Shown in pieces: positions 17,967 through 27,756 of a stretch of DNA of 64,000 nucleotides; position 1 is the stretch's first letter; each line of letters begins with the position of its first letter. The notes beneath the pieces are model-generated. The model made no database searches and had not been told where the DNA came from. It worked only from the letters and a program-made list of their open reading frames with translations. The position numbers and the translations under genes are program-made. Origin of the DNA: JAJFKX01 sp965230265 (GTDB taxonomy: Bacteria; Pseudomonadota; Gammaproteobacteria; Xanthomonadales; Wenzhouxiangellaceae); NCBI GenBank assembly GCA_965230265.1, contig OZ245999.1:3410001-3474000 (forward strand), given 5' to 3'.

Positions 17967-18078
17967 GGGTTATTAACTGCTCGGTTATTGCCAATGGGTG
18001 TCAATAGACTGGAATGGCTGAATCGAAACAACGATAATAGACGATTACTTTCAAAATCAAAATCGTCAGGAGCGATGC

Positions 18079-18738
18079 ATGCGTTTATTTATACGGCAAT
18101 GCCGGACAGGGTTGAGTGTGACATGTCTGGTTTTGTTGAGCTGGTCAGTGGCAGTTGTTGCCCAGGCTCAGTCAACCAATGGGCAAACCGCAGAACAGCT
18201 GGCCACAGTGTGTGCTGCCTGTCATGGTATTGATGGCAATAGTGCAACCAGTATCTGGCCCAAACTAGCGGGTCAACATGCCAGTTATCTGGCCAACCAG
18301 ACCCGTATGGTCCGTGATGGCCAGCGTTCTGTACCGGAAATGTTAGGCATTGTGGCCGGGTTATCAGATGCTGATATCGAAAAAGTCTCAGAATACTTTG
18401 CTGAGCAACGTTTGCAGCCTGGTGTCGCCGATGATGAGCTGGTCGCCCTGGGTAAAAGTATCTACCAGTCTGGTCTGCCAGATCAGGGCGTGGTGGCTTG
18501 TCAGGCCTGCCATGGACCGACAGGCAATGGTAACCCACTAGCACAATATCCACGGGTATCAGGTCAGCACGCTGATTACACCATATCGCGCCTGAAGCGT
18601 TACCGTGATGGCAACACCAATGGTGAAGATGACCCCTACAGCCCGCAAATGGTGCTGGTGGCGGAAAACCTGGGTGATCGTGAAATAGAGGCCGTTGCCA
18701 GCTATCTGGAAGGCATGTACGACCAGCGTCAGCAATAA
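18079..18738 (+). CDS. Cytochrome c4, diheme
   Basis: A 219-residue periplasmic diheme cytochrome. A signal peptide ends near VVAQAQS. Two heme-attachment sites, CAACH (about residue 49) and CQACH (about 141), lie in two similar domains, each with a later axial methionine region (RSVPEMLGI and YSPQMVLV). It carries electrons to terminal oxidases. AGGAG at 18068-18072 supports the start at 18079. Neighbours engB and dsbA are the classic context. Confidence 0.93.
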   Translation: MRLFIRQCRTGLSVTCLVLLSWSVAVVAQAQSTNGQTAEQLATVCAACHGIDGNSATSIWPKLAGQHASYLANQTRMVRDGQRSVPEMLGIVAGLSDADIEKVSEYFAEQRLQPGVADDELVALGKSIYQSGLPDQGVVACQACHGPTGNGNPLAQYPRVSGQHADYTISRLKRYRDGNTNGEDDPYSPQMVLVAENLGDREIEAVASYLEGMYDQRQQ

Positions 18739-18922
18739 AAATATTAGACAGCAACGCACCAGCAGTTAAGCCTGGATTCAGTCAGAATAGTGATACTGGG
18801 CAGCCTAATGGCGAACCAGAGAAACTTGACTCAAGAATTTTGGTGCGGAAATTTAATGGAACACCGGATGATGGCCAATGTCTGTATCCGGTCAGCTCAA
18901 GAATAGTGATGGAGAACCAACA

Positions 18923-19660
18923 ATGATGACACTTCAGCGCAAGGCATTGACAGGCCTGCTACTGATATCGGCACTGTTTGCCGCTTCGGCTGTAGCACAA
19001 GTGACACCACAAACCGTTTATGAAGCAGGTAAACACTACACGGTTATTGATCCAGCGGTGCCAACCCAAGCACCAGACGGTCAAGTGGAAGTGATAGAAA
19101 TATTCAGCTATGCATGCCCACATTGCATGAGTTTCAGCCCTCATATTGCTGCCTGGGAAGAGCGTATGCCCAGCAATGTTTTCTTCCGTCGTGTACCGGC
19201 TATGTTTAACCCAACCTTCCAAGTGTTTGGGCGGGCATACATTACTGCTGATACATTGGGTGTAGCACATGATAGCCATGCAGCCATGTTTGATGCTATC
19301 CACAATGAAAAGCGTGGTTTTCGCAGTTTGGCTGATATTGCCGACTTTTATGGCGAACATGGTGTAGAGCCAGAGAAGTTTCTTAGTACCGCTGAATCAT
19401 TTGCTGTGGTCACGCGCATGAACCGGGAAAACAACGATTCGCGTCGTTACGGTTTGCGTGGCACCCCAAGTCTGGTCGTCAATGGCAAATATCTGGTCAG
19501 CTCGAATGAAGCAGTGCGATCACATCAGGCCATGTTGCAAGTGGTGGATTTTTTGGTGGCTAAGGAAGCGGCTGCAGAGCTTGCCAATACACAAGAATCG
19601 GTACAGCAGGCTGCTGATCAAGCAGAAGCCACTATTGTAGCGGCCTCCGAAGAAGGCTAA
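18923..19660 (+). CDS. dsbA: Thiol:disulfide interchange protein DsbA
   Basis: A 245-residue periplasmic thioredoxin-fold oxidase that introduces disulfide bonds. A signal peptide ends at AVAQVTPQ. The active site is YACPHCMSF, and the cis-proline loop is RGTPSLVVNGKY. The C-terminal tail is longer than in E. coli DsbA and alanine- and glutamate-rich. GGAG at 18911-18914 with 8-base spacing favours ATG 18923 over the upstream in-frame ATG at 18878. The 184 bases before it show no clear hairpin. Confidence 0.94.
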   Translation: MMTLQRKALTGLLLISALFAASAVAQVTPQTVYEAGKHYTVIDPAVPTQAPDGQVEVIEIFSYACPHCMSFSPHIAAWEERMPSNVFFRRVPAMFNPTFQVFGRAYITADTLGVAHDSHAAMFDAIHNEKRGFRSLADIADFYGEHGVEPEKFLSTAESFAVVTRMNRENNDSRRYGLRGTPSLVVNGKYLVSSNEAVRSHQAMLQVVDFLVAKEAAAELANTQESVQQAADQAEATIVAASEEG

Positions 19661-19713
19661 GCCATCTTCTAAAATCCGCTGAAAACGCCAAAGACCGCAT
19701 TGCCTGTATTGCA

Positions 19714-20457
19714 ATGGATAACGCTCGGCGGATCAAAGTATTAAGCTATAACATTCAGGCGGGTATTCGTACCCGCCGTTATAGTGATTATGTCACCGGT
19801 AGCTGGCGACAGCTGATTCCCCATCATCAGCACCGGGACAGGCTAAGGCAAATCGCCGAATATACCTCAGATTACGACATTATTGGTTTTCAGGAAGCAG
19901 ACGCAGGCAGTCTGCGTACCGGTTTTATCGATCAAACCCGGTTTATTGCAGATGCCGCAGGTTTTAATTTTCAATACCATCAATCCAATCGCAGAGTAGG
20001 CAATCTGGCCCACGCAGGCAATGGGTTGATGGCTCGCTGGCACCCGGAAAGACTGCAGGAATATAGCCTGCCGGGAACGGTGCCGGGTCGTGGTGCTTTG
20101 TGTGCCTGGTTTAATCTGGGTGGTATCCAACTATTGGTGATGGTGGTGCATTTATCACTGGGCGCATTATCGCGGCAACTTCAATTGCAATATCTGGCAC
20201 AAATTGTGCATGATGAATCCCATTGTGTGGTTTTAGGTGATTTTAATGCTTCGCAACACAGCCCTTCATTTCAGCAGTTTCTGCAGCATACAGATTTGCA
20301 ACATGCCAGTAATGATTGCCTGACGTTTCCCAGCTGGCAGCCACAACGTGGTATTGATCATATGCTGATCTCTAAAACGTTACATATCGAAAGCTGTCAG
20401 GTCAGCACAGAAACCTATTCCGACCATTTACCGCTGTATGCAACTTTGAGCTGGTAG
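19714..20457 (+). CDS. Endonuclease/exonuclease/phosphatase family protein
   Basis: A 247-residue protein of the DNase I-like metal-dependent hydrolase fold. Motifs in order are LSYNIQAGI, DIIGFQEAD, MVVHLSLGALSR, VVLGDFNAS and GIDHMLIS with YSDHLPLYA. These supply the metal and catalytic His/Asp residues. The substrate is unknown. The same gene follows dsbA in Pseudomonas. There is no signal peptide. Confidence 0.9.
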   Translation: MDNARRIKVLSYNIQAGIRTRRYSDYVTGSWRQLIPHHQHRDRLRQIAEYTSDYDIIGFQEADAGSLRTGFIDQTRFIADAAGFNFQYHQSNRRVGNLAHAGNGLMARWHPERLQEYSLPGTVPGRGALCAWFNLGGIQLLVMVVHLSLGALSRQLQLQYLAQIVHDESHCVVLGDFNASQHSPSFQQFLQHTDLQHASNDCLTFPSWQPQRGIDHMLISKTLHIESCQVSTETYSDHLPLYATLSW

Positions 20458-20464
20458 TGCTTTG

Positions 20465-21274
20465 TCATTGCCACAGCATCCGTATCGCCAGTAATATCAG
20501 TAGCAATGCAAATATTTTCCGCAGAACCTGCTCCGGTAATCGATGGGCAAGGCGTGCACCAAATGGCGCGGCCAATAAACCACAAAAGCCTATAATCAGA
20601 GCGGCCGGCCAATAAACGGCGCCTAACAGTTCAATATCAGCAGAGATACTCAAACTCTGCCAAATAAACCCCAACACCCCACCCAGTGCCAGCGGATACC
20701 CACAGGCGGCTGCCGTACCTACTGCCACTGGCATACGCACACCACGCCAATGAAAATAGGGCGCATTCATGCTGCCACCACCAATACCAAAAACGGCAGA
20801 CAAGTGCCCAATCAGCAAACCCATGCCCGGATCTTGTGGCCATTTAAACGACAAAGCCTCATGCTGAGTTGATGTTGCTGGTCGGCCTTTGCTGCGCCAC
20901 AACTTATACGCTGTCAGTAATGCGAACAACACAAACAGGCTGATCAGCAGTTGCCCGTCAAACAGATCGGCTAAGTAAGCCACGGTAAAACTGGCGCTCC
21001 AGGCACCCAGTGCAATCCATGGAATATAACGCAAGATAAAAGACCAAAGTACCGCATTACGTCGATGATGACTGACAATGCTGCCAATGGCCGTCAGTAA
21101 AATACTGGCCAGCGAAGTGGCAATAGCAATATGTATTGCATCAGCTGATGATACGCTTTGCTTCAACAAGGCCAATACCAGCACCGGCACAATCACCAAC
21201 CCGCCACCAATGCCCAGTAAACCGGCCAACAGCCCGGCAATCAGGCCTGTGATCATTAAAATAATAATCGACAT
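20465..21274 (-). CDS. TauE/SafE (DUF81) family membrane transporter
   Basis: A 269-residue protein with about eight hydrophobic segments and two family motifs: LLGIGGGLVIVP near the N-terminus and GIGGGSMNAPYF in the second half. Members export sulfite, sulfoacetate or related anions; the substrate here is unknown. Start 21274 (MSIIILM) puts the first helix at the N-terminus. The frame runs further upstream to 21316 but with an unlikely polar leader. Confidence 0.85.
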   Translation of the reverse strand: MSIIILMITGLIAGLLAGLLGIGGGLVIVPVLVLALLKQSVSSADAIHIAIATSLASILLTAIGSIVSHHRRNAVLWSFILRYIPWIALGAWSASFTVAYLADLFDGQLLISLFVLFALLTAYKLWRSKGRPATSTQHEALSFKWPQDPGMGLLIGHLSAVFGIGGGSMNAPYFHWRGVRMPVAVGTAAACGYPLALGGVLGFIWQSLSISADIELLGAVYWPAALIIGFCGLLAAPFGARLAHRLPEQVLRKIFALLLILLAIRMLWQ

Positions 21275-21332
21275 AACAAAACTTGTATGAAAACTGTCAT
21301 ATTCTAACGTTGCCAATAGCAGATAGGATTAA

Positions 21333-21501
21333 GGAACCTCTGATTTAATCTAAACATGCTCGCGAGCGAGTCTTTTTTGGATGCAGTGCAGTGTCTTTGT
21401 CAGCGAAGGCATAGCCAGCTACGACAAGTTGACAAAGTGCTGCGATGCGCCAAAAAAGGCCGCCCCCGCAAGGGGTTATGCTAGATTAAATCAGAGGTTC
21501 C
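21333..21501. mobile_element. MITE-like palindromic element
   Basis: The element is bounded by 20-bp perfect inverted repeats (GGAACCTCTGATTTAATCTA at 21333-21352, its complement at 21482-21501). The interior is also imperfectly self-complementary: CTTTTTTGG pairs with CCAAAAAAGG and CTTTGTCA with TGACAAAG. At 169 bases it encodes no transposase. No clean target duplication is visible. It lies between the TauE-type gene and slt, so it may alter the promoter of slt. Confidence 0.75.
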
Positions 21502-21542
21502 ATAAATGGGTTTTTATGATCAGTAAACCGAGGAGCAGGCAG

Positions 21543-23564
21543 GTGCGTTTTTTAACAGGATTGGTGGTGCTTATATTGATCATTGCCAATCACAGCACTG
21601 TTGCTCAACAGCCGTCACAGCAGCAGCGTGATGCTTTTAAACGTGCCTGGCAGGCATTGGGGCGATCGGATTGGAATACTGCCAATGCAGAAGCACAGGT
21701 ATTGGCCAACTACCCATTGTTGCCATACCTGCGTGGTGAGCAAATGCGGCAAAGGCCCGATGCCTATGCCAACGATGAGATTCGTGCTTATTTGCAGCGC
21801 TATGCGGATTGGTCTTTTGCTGGTTCATTGAGGACCAGCTGGTTACGCTGGTTGGGCCGTTCAGGACAGTACGATGTGTTACTGCAAGAAGTGACTGAGT
21901 CCAGTGATGATTTGCTGCAATGTTACATAACACACGCCAAAATGGTGACCTACGGCAATCAGCCCGATCGCCAACAGGAACTAATCCAGGGTATTCAGTC
22001 TGTATGGTTATCTGGAAAGAGCCTGCCCAAACAGTGCGATGCGGCATTTACCTGGCTGCAACGCCATGGTGGTATTACACCTGAACTTGCCTGGCAAAGG
22101 GTGGCTTTGGCTATGTCGGCCAATGAGGTCAGCTTGGCAAATTATCTGCAGCGCTTTCTTGACCGTGATGATCGGGTTTGGCTGCAGCGCTGGTTATCCA
22201 TGCGCAACCGCCGGGCATCAACACTGCGTGCTGCATTGCAATGGCCTGATGAAATGCGCGCCTGGCAGGTGGTTGCCTGGGGATTGAAACAACAGGCTCG
22301 AGCTGATGCTGCGACGGGTCTGCGGTTGTGGCGTGATCTGGATGCTCACTTTAGCTGGTCAGATACCATCAGTATGTCGGCATTACACAGTATTGGCGTG
22401 TTTCATGCACTGGACCTGGAGCCAGCAGCGCTGACCACCATTGATACCGTTGCCACCGAATTTCAGGATCAACAGTTATTGGATTGGCGCACAAGAACAG
22501 CGTTGGGTAACGGTTTGTGGTCTCAGGTTCTGAATAGCATTCAGCGTATGTCGCCTGAGGGTCAGCAAGATGAACGTTGGCAATATTGGAAAGCCCGTGC
22601 CCTGCAACAGTCAGGTCAGCCTGATGATGCACAAGCAATATTCGACAGGCTGTCAAACAGCGCCACCTATTATGGGTTTATGTCTGCAGACTGGCTGAAC
22701 CGGGATTACCGTATCTGCCCAGCGCCTGTGTTTGCTGATAAGGATCAGTATCAAATCCCATCACAGTTGATGCTGGAACGGGCAATTGAATTATTTCGCG
22801 TCGATATGAAAAGCCACGCTTTCCGTACCTGGCGTAAAGCGCAGGCAGATATGGATGCAGAACAGCACTTGCAGGCAGCCCATATGGCTGCTGATGCGGG
22901 CTGGCTGCATCAGGCGATCTTTACTTTGAATGATGCCGGTTTAACCAATCAGTATGCATTGCGTTTTCCGTTGCACCATCAGCAGAAGTTGCAGCAGCAA
23001 ACTCAACAGCGCGGCCTTGACTCTGCATTGGTGCATGGTTTGATTCGTGCTGAAAGTGCCTGGCACCCGCAGGCGATTTCAGGTGCCGGTGCGCGTGGCC
23101 TGATGCAGGTTACGCCCGATACGGCCCGGCGTATTGCCGGTCAACATGGGTTGCGATACCGAGGCAGCGCCAGCTTGTTGCAGCCGGATATCAACATTGA
23201 GTTTGGTACGGCCAATTTATCCAGTTTGCTGACTCAGTTTGGTAATGATCCTGTTGCCGTATTGGCTGCCTATAATGCGGGGCCGCATGTGCAGCAACGT
23301 TGGGAAAAAAACCGACCTACCAATCCACCGGATATCTGGGTTGAAACCTTGCCCTATTTTGAGACACGCGATTACATTCCTCGGGTGTTGGCATTCAGTG
23401 TGGTTTACGACTGGCGACTGAGGGGGGCTGCAGCACCAATTTCCACCCGTATGCCAGGGATGCAAGCGGTAATCACATCGGCAGCCAGCGCGTCACCAGC
23501 ACAACGTGCGGTAAACTGTGCGCAGATTCCAAGTGTAGTAGCAAGTGAGCCGGTCACACCATGA
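21543..23564 (+). CDS. slt: Soluble lytic murein transglycosylase
   Basis: A 673-residue periplasmic enzyme that cleaves peptidoglycan with formation of 1,6-anhydromuramic acid. A signal peptide (RFLTGLVVLILIIANHSTVA) precedes a long alpha-superhelical U/L domain. The C-terminal catalytic SLT domain has ALVHGLIRAESAW with the catalytic glutamate, GARGLMQVTPDTA, and AVLAAYNAGP. I choose GTG 21543 because AGGAG (21531-21535) sits 7 bases before it. An ATG at 21516 is also in frame but has no good ribosome site, and the frame upstream of that runs through the MITE-like element. Confidence 0.9.
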   Translation: MRFLTGLVVLILIIANHSTVAQQPSQQQRDAFKRAWQALGRSDWNTANAEAQVLANYPLLPYLRGEQMRQRPDAYANDEIRAYLQRYADWSFAGSLRTSWLRWLGRSGQYDVLLQEVTESSDDLLQCYITHAKMVTYGNQPDRQQELIQGIQSVWLSGKSLPKQCDAAFTWLQRHGGITPELAWQRVALAMSANEVSLANYLQRFLDRDDRVWLQRWLSMRNRRASTLRAALQWPDEMRAWQVVAWGLKQQARADAATGLRLWRDLDAHFSWSDTISMSALHSIGVFHALDLEPAALTTIDTVATEFQDQQLLDWRTRTALGNGLWSQVLNSIQRMSPEGQQDERWQYWKARALQQSGQPDDAQAIFDRLSNSATYYGFMSADWLNRDYRICPAPVFADKDQYQIPSQLMLERAIELFRVDMKSHAFRTWRKAQADMDAEQHLQAAHMAADAGWLHQAIFTLNDAGLTNQYALRFPLHHQQKLQQQTQQRGLDSALVHGLIRAESAWHPQAISGAGARGLMQVTPDTARRIAGQHGLRYRGSASLLQPDINIEFGTANLSSLLTQFGNDPVAVLAAYNAGPHVQQRWEKNRPTNPPDIWVETLPYFETRDYIPRVLAFSVVYDWRLRGAAAPISTRMPGMQAVITSAASASPAQRAVNCAQIPSVVASEPVTP

Positions 23565-24523
23565 ATAAACCCACCAAACAGATTGTTATTTTGGGCGGCA
23601 GTGGTTTTGTTGGCGGGCATCTTTGCCAGCGATTGGCCAACGATGGTCATCGGATCACGGTACTCTCAAGGCCGGGCAGCCAGTGTCGGGACATTGCTTT
23701 AATTCCCAATACTCGCGTACGGGTTACCGATGTTTACGATAAAAAAGCATTGACCGCGATTTTTGAACAGCACGATTTGGTCATTAATCTGGTTGGTATT
23801 TTGAATGAGCGTGGTTTCAGTGGCAAAGGCTTTCAGCGAGCCCATGTTGAATTAACCCAAACGGTTATTGATGCGATGCAGCAATCGGGCCGTCAGCGTT
23901 ATCTGCATATGAGTGCATTGGGGGCGGGTAAAGGTAAAAGTCATTATCTAAACAGTAGGGGGCAGGCTGAAGCTTTACTAGAGAAAGCAGCTCATCAGGG
24001 ATTGCAAACCACAATATTTCAACCATCAGTGATATTTGGCCGGGGCGACAGTTTTATTAACCGTTTTGCACAGTTGCTAAAAATTGCGCCAATATTGCCG
24101 CTGGCCTGCCCCAATAGCCGTTTTCAACCCGTTTGGGTAGGTGATGTGGTATCGGCATTGGCAATGGCAGTCAGTGATGAAACCCTGATCGGAAAAACGC
24201 TGGAACTGGGGGGACCTAATATTTATACCCTTAAACAGTTGGTCAAATATACTTGCGATTTGCTGGGCTTACGCCGCTGGATTATTGGTTTGCCCGGGCC
24301 GTTATCCTGGCTGCAGGGACAGCTGATGGATTTTGTGCCAGGCAAGCCCTTTTCCAGTGATAACTACAAGTCTCTGCAACTGGACAGTGTTTGTGAACAC
24401 AATGCTTTGCCTGATCTGGGTATCCAACCCACTGCTTTAGAAAATCAGGCACCGGATTATTTATTGGGCAGCCGCAAACGCCGATCTTTTCAGCATTACC
24501 AGTCAACCGCCAGGCGCGATTAA
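23561..24523 (+). CDS. NAD-dependent epimerase-like protein (NDUFA9-like)
   Basis: A 320-residue extended SDR/atypical epimerase protein. It has the nucleotide-binding motif ILGGSGFVGGHLCQRL at the N-terminus, then LVINLVGIL and HMSALGAG. These are typical of the bacterial homologues of mitochondrial complex I subunit NDUFA9. Function in bacteria is unclear. Its ATG overlaps the slt stop by four bases, so the two are translationally coupled; cca follows 12 bases on. Confidence 0.88.
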   Translation: MNKPTKQIVILGGSGFVGGHLCQRLANDGHRITVLSRPGSQCRDIALIPNTRVRVTDVYDKKALTAIFEQHDLVINLVGILNERGFSGKGFQRAHVELTQTVIDAMQQSGRQRYLHMSALGAGKGKSHYLNSRGQAEALLEKAAHQGLQTTIFQPSVIFGRGDSFINRFAQLLKIAPILPLACPNSRFQPVWVGDVVSALAMAVSDETLIGKTLELGGPNIYTLKQLVKYTCDLLGLRRWIIGLPGPLSWLQGQLMDFVPGKPFSSDNYKSLQLDSVCEHNALPDLGIQPTALENQAPDYLLGSRKRRSFQHYQSTARRD

Positions 24524-24535
24524 TCAGGTTTGGTG

Positions 24536-25759
24536 ATGACAATACAAGTCTATGAAGTCGGTGGTGCTGTGCGTGATCAATTGCTCGGTCTGCCGGTTGA
24601 AGATCATGACTATGTGGTGGTGGGTGCCACACCCGAGCAATTGATTGAGCAAGGTTATCAGCCGATCGGTAAAGATTTTCCGGTATTTTTGCACCCCAAA
24701 ACCCATCAAGAATATGCGTTGGCCCGCACTGAGCGCAAACAGGGCATCGGCCACCAGGGCTTTGTGTTTCATACCGGTCAAAATGTCACCCTGGAAGATG
24801 ACTTACAGCGTCGCGATTTAACCATTAATGCCATCGCCAAAGACAGTGAAGGTCGTTATATCGACCCTTATAACGGGCAGCAGGATTTGCAGGCCAGAGT
24901 ACTACGACATGTCTCACCCGCTTTTGCAGAAGATCCATTGCGGGTGCTAAGGGTTGCCCGGTTTGCGGCGCGATTTGCCACATTGGGTTTTCAGGTTGCG
25001 CCGGAAACGCTTGAGTTGATGCGTAAGATCAGTATTTCCGGTGAATTAAAAACCCTCAGTGCTGAGCGTATCTGGCAAGAATTACATAAGGCATTGGCCA
25101 GCCCGGCACCTCAGGTGTTTATTCAAACACTGCGCGATTGTGGCGCATTAATCGAAATATTACCGGAGATCGATGCATTGTTCGGGGTTCCACAACCCGA
25201 AGAACACCACCCTGAAATTGATACCGGATTGCATATTTTGCTGGCACTGGAGCAGGCTGCCAAAGCACAGTGTGACCCTATCGTGGTTTATGCGGTATTG
25301 CTGCATGATGTTGGCAAAGGTTTAACGCCAGCAGCGGCATTACCCAGCCACCATGGCCATGAACAAGCAGGAGTGCCATTGGTCAAGGCCATAGGCGAGC
25401 GGCTTAAGGTGCCACGAAAATATACTGAGTTGGCAGCCATTGTTAGTGAGTGGCACTTACAAGCCCATCGGGCTATGCATTTAAATCCTAAAACCATTTT
25501 GAAGCTGTTTGAGCGAACCGATGCTTTCCGACGTGCAGATAGGTTTGAATTTTTTTTGCAGGCGTGTGAAATCGATGCACGGGGCAGAACAGGCCTGGAA
25601 GAACGCGACTATCCGCAGAGTGCGTTTTTATTAAAGGCACTTAGCGCGGTAACTGATATTGATATATCAGATTTAATCGAGAAAAAATTATCAGGCTCAA
25701 AAATGGCAACCGCCATTTATCGAAAAAGACTAACGGTTGTTCGAGCAGTCTGCGAATAA
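24536..25759 (+). CDS. cca: Multifunctional CCA tRNA nucleotidyltransferase
   Basis: A 407-residue enzyme that adds or repairs the CCA end of tRNAs. The N-terminal part has GGAVRDQLLG and the metal-binding EDHDYVVVG, then RRDLTINAIA and RVLRVARFAAR. The C-terminal half has an HD domain (LLHDVGKG) giving the phosphatase/phosphodiesterase activities of the gammaproteobacterial type. ATG 24536 is preferred over the in-frame TTG 24530 and GTG 24533. It is the third gene of the slt-epimerase-cca run. Confidence 0.95.
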   Translation: MTIQVYEVGGAVRDQLLGLPVEDHDYVVVGATPEQLIEQGYQPIGKDFPVFLHPKTHQEYALARTERKQGIGHQGFVFHTGQNVTLEDDLQRRDLTINAIAKDSEGRYIDPYNGQQDLQARVLRHVSPAFAEDPLRVLRVARFAARFATLGFQVAPETLELMRKISISGELKTLSAERIWQELHKALASPAPQVFIQTLRDCGALIEILPEIDALFGVPQPEEHHPEIDTGLHILLALEQAAKAQCDPIVVYAVLLHDVGKGLTPAAALPSHHGHEQAGVPLVKAIGERLKVPRKYTELAAIVSEWHLQAHRAMHLNPKTILKLFERTDAFRRADRFEFFLQACEIDARGRTGLEERDYPQSAFLLKALSAVTDIDISDLIEKKLSGSKMATAIYRKRLTVVRAVCE

Positions 25760-25760
25760 G

Positions 25761-26852
25761 TTACTGGCTTTTATCAAGTACCAACACTTTAAACTTTTCT
25801 CCCATTTCCCCTGGCAGCATTAGTTGTTTCATTTCATGTGATAACGGTATCGCCAGTCCAGGGTTACTGGAGTCCAGTCTGGTCTGCACAACCTGCTCAA
25901 TACCGGCACTAATTAAAAAATTGGCTTGTGTCTGGTAATCCGCAACGTTTAACCCACAGGCTTCGGCGGCCTCCATTGCTGCAGAAAAATCCACGAAGGC
26001 GGTAATATCTTGTTCACCTGGATCAGCCAGCACATCGAAATGCCCCTGGTGTGATGCATGACTGACCAGTGTGCCCATATGTCGCTGAGGATGATAAAAC
26101 TCGTGCCGCAGGTAGCCGTAGTCGATAAAAAACAACTGCCCATCAACTAGGTGACTACTGAGCTGACTAAAAAAACTGGATAAATCCAGACAGATTTCAG
26201 AGCAATACGGAAGTGGCCATTTGATATGGTTTTCATCAAGCAAATTTTTTTGTAATTGTTCGACAGCCTGCTGCAGTGTTTTATCGGGTGGCAGTGTGGT
26301 CCACTGTAGCTGGTTGTCAGTATTGTGCGTTACCGCCATCCGCTCAATACCGTTGGCACTGACCCGAAAATGCTCAACAGGCAGAGCATCGAGTACTTCA
26401 TTGGCAACCACTATGCCTTGCCAGGGTTTGTCAGGAAAAGCATCCAGCCACTCGATCATAACGGGCAAATCAAGAGACTTTAATAACGCTTGCTGGCGCT
26501 GTCTCAGGGTTGGACTTTTTTCGATGATTCGATAGCGCTGTGGCAGGCAATCTGAAAGCTGTAGCGCCTGTAATAAATCGGCAGCCAGCTTTCCGCTGCC
26601 TGCACCAATTTCCAGTAGATCGTAATCTTTTAACCGGTTTGCGGTACCGGCAATGCTTCGGGCCAGTGTCTGGGCAAACAAACTGCCCATCTCGGGAGCG
26701 GTAACAAAATCGCCTTCAGCACCAAAAATGGCTTTGCCGGAATCGTAGTAACCATATCCTGGCGCGTACAGGCAATAGTCCATGTAATCGACAAACGGCA
26801 GTGGCCCGTTGGCCTTGATATCGGCGATAATCTGCTGCTGTAAAACATTCAT
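25761..26852 (-). CDS. MidA/NDUFAF7-like SAM-dependent methyltransferase
   Basis: A 363-residue protein with the conserved N-terminal block YMDYCLYAPGYGYYDSG followed by GDFVTAPEMG, then the SAM-binding LLEIGAGSGKLAADLL. This is the family whose eukaryotic members methylate an arginine of complex I; the bacterial target is unknown. The start at ATG 26852 gives the family's usual N-terminus; the frame is open to 26909 but would overlap folM. It ends 1 base after cca, on the opposite strand. Confidence 0.87.
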   Translation of the reverse strand: MNVLQQQIIADIKANGPLPFVDYMDYCLYAPGYGYYDSGKAIFGAEGDFVTAPEMGSLFAQTLARSIAGTANRLKDYDLLEIGAGSGKLAADLLQALQLSDCLPQRYRIIEKSPTLRQRQQALLKSLDLPVMIEWLDAFPDKPWQGIVVANEVLDALPVEHFRVSANGIERMAVTHNTDNQLQWTTLPPDKTLQQAVEQLQKNLLDENHIKWPLPYCSEICLDLSSFFSQLSSHLVDGQLFFIDYGYLRHEFYHPQRHMGTLVSHASHQGHFDVLADPGEQDITAFVDFSAAMEAAEACGLNVADYQTQANFLISAGIEQVVQTRLDSSNPGLAIPLSHEMKQLMLPGEMGEKFKVLVLDKSQ

Positions 26853-26872
26853 GCGACAATGGTGACATGGCA

Positions 26873-27625
26873 ATGACCAATCCTCCAGTGCATTCGAATA
26901 AAGTGGCATTAGTAACAGGTGCCGCCCGGCGTATAGGTGCCTGTATCGTGGAAACTCTGCACGCTCGTGGGTTGCAGGTCATTATTCATTGCCATCAATC
27001 ACGTCAGCCGGCAGATGAACTGGTAGAAAAATTGAATACTGTTCGTACAGACTCTGCTTTTGTCATATCAGCAGATCTGGGTGATGATCAGGCCGTCAAA
27101 CGCTTGTCTGAGCAGGTCATTGAGCAGCATGGCCGATTGGACGTATTGATCCACAATGCCTCGCGTTTTTATCCCACACCTGTAGGGTCAATGAGCCAGC
27201 AGAACTGGGACGAATTGATGGATAGCAATACTCGTGGTGCATTGTTTTTGACTCAGGCACTGACACCGCTGTTGCGTGATTCAGCCGGTAATATTGTTAC
27301 TATAGTTGATATTCATATTGATCGGCCGATGAAGTCTCACACCATCTACTGTATGGCCAAGTCTGCATTACAAACCATGACCCGTTCATTGGCCAAAGAA
27401 CTGGCCCCCGAGATTCGTGTCAACGGTGTTGCACCTGGTGCCATCTTATGGCCGGAAAAAGGTTTATCTGATGTTGCTCAACAAACCATCTTGGAACGGG
27501 TGGCTTTACAGCGCAGCGGAAGCCCGCAGGATATTGCCGGTGCAGTCAGCTTTCTGGCTTTGGACGCGCCGTATATTACCGGTCAGATACTGGCTGTGGA
27601 TGGTGGACGTAGTCTGTTCATGTAG
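26873..27625 (+). CDS. folM: Pteridine reductase / dihydromonapterin reductase-like SDR
   Basis: A 250-residue short-chain dehydrogenase. The NADP-binding site VALVTGAARRIG has the arginine pair typical of pteridine reductases, followed by HCHQSR. IHNASRFYPTP replaces the usual NAG region, and catalytic YCMAKSAL is present. The end is ITGQILAVDGGRSL. FolM-type enzymes reduce dihydromonapterin or dihydrofolate. It lies among folate genes (folB and folK downstream on the other strand), which supports the call. ATG 26873 has GGTGA at proper spacing; ATG 26867 is possible. Confidence 0.82.
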   Translation: MTNPPVHSNKVALVTGAARRIGACIVETLHARGLQVIIHCHQSRQPADELVEKLNTVRTDSAFVISADLGDDQAVKRLSEQVIEQHGRLDVLIHNASRFYPTPVGSMSQQNWDELMDSNTRGALFLTQALTPLLRDSAGNIVTIVDIHIDRPMKSHTIYCMAKSALQTMTRSLAKELAPEIRVNGVAPGAILWPEKGLSDVAQQTILERVALQRSGSPQDIAGAVSFLALDAPYITGQILAVDGGRSLFM

Positions 27626-27626
27626 C

Positions 27627-27730
27627 TCGGCTTAGGCGCAGTTGTAAGCCGACAGCAGAAATATCACGATAAGACAAACACTTGATTGAAACGTAATTGT
27701 CGGCTTACAAGCCTATGGCTTTAAGCCGAT
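27627..27730. repeat. Nested inverted-repeat element
   Basis: TTGTAAGCCGACA (27642-27654) and its perfect complement (27698-27710) are flanked by a second, imperfect pair containing TCGGCTTA (left) and TAAGCCGA (27722-27729). The arms together span about 35 bases each around a 43-base centre. It could be a small mobile repeat or a two-way terminator between the folM and folK 3' ends. Confidence 0.6.
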
Positions 27731-27756
27731 CTAGCGTCTTTTTTGGGTAACGTGAG

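Noticed and set aside
21381..21542. N-terminal extension of slt
   Set aside because: It is translated MITE-like sequence; the AGGAG site and signal peptide support GTG 21543.
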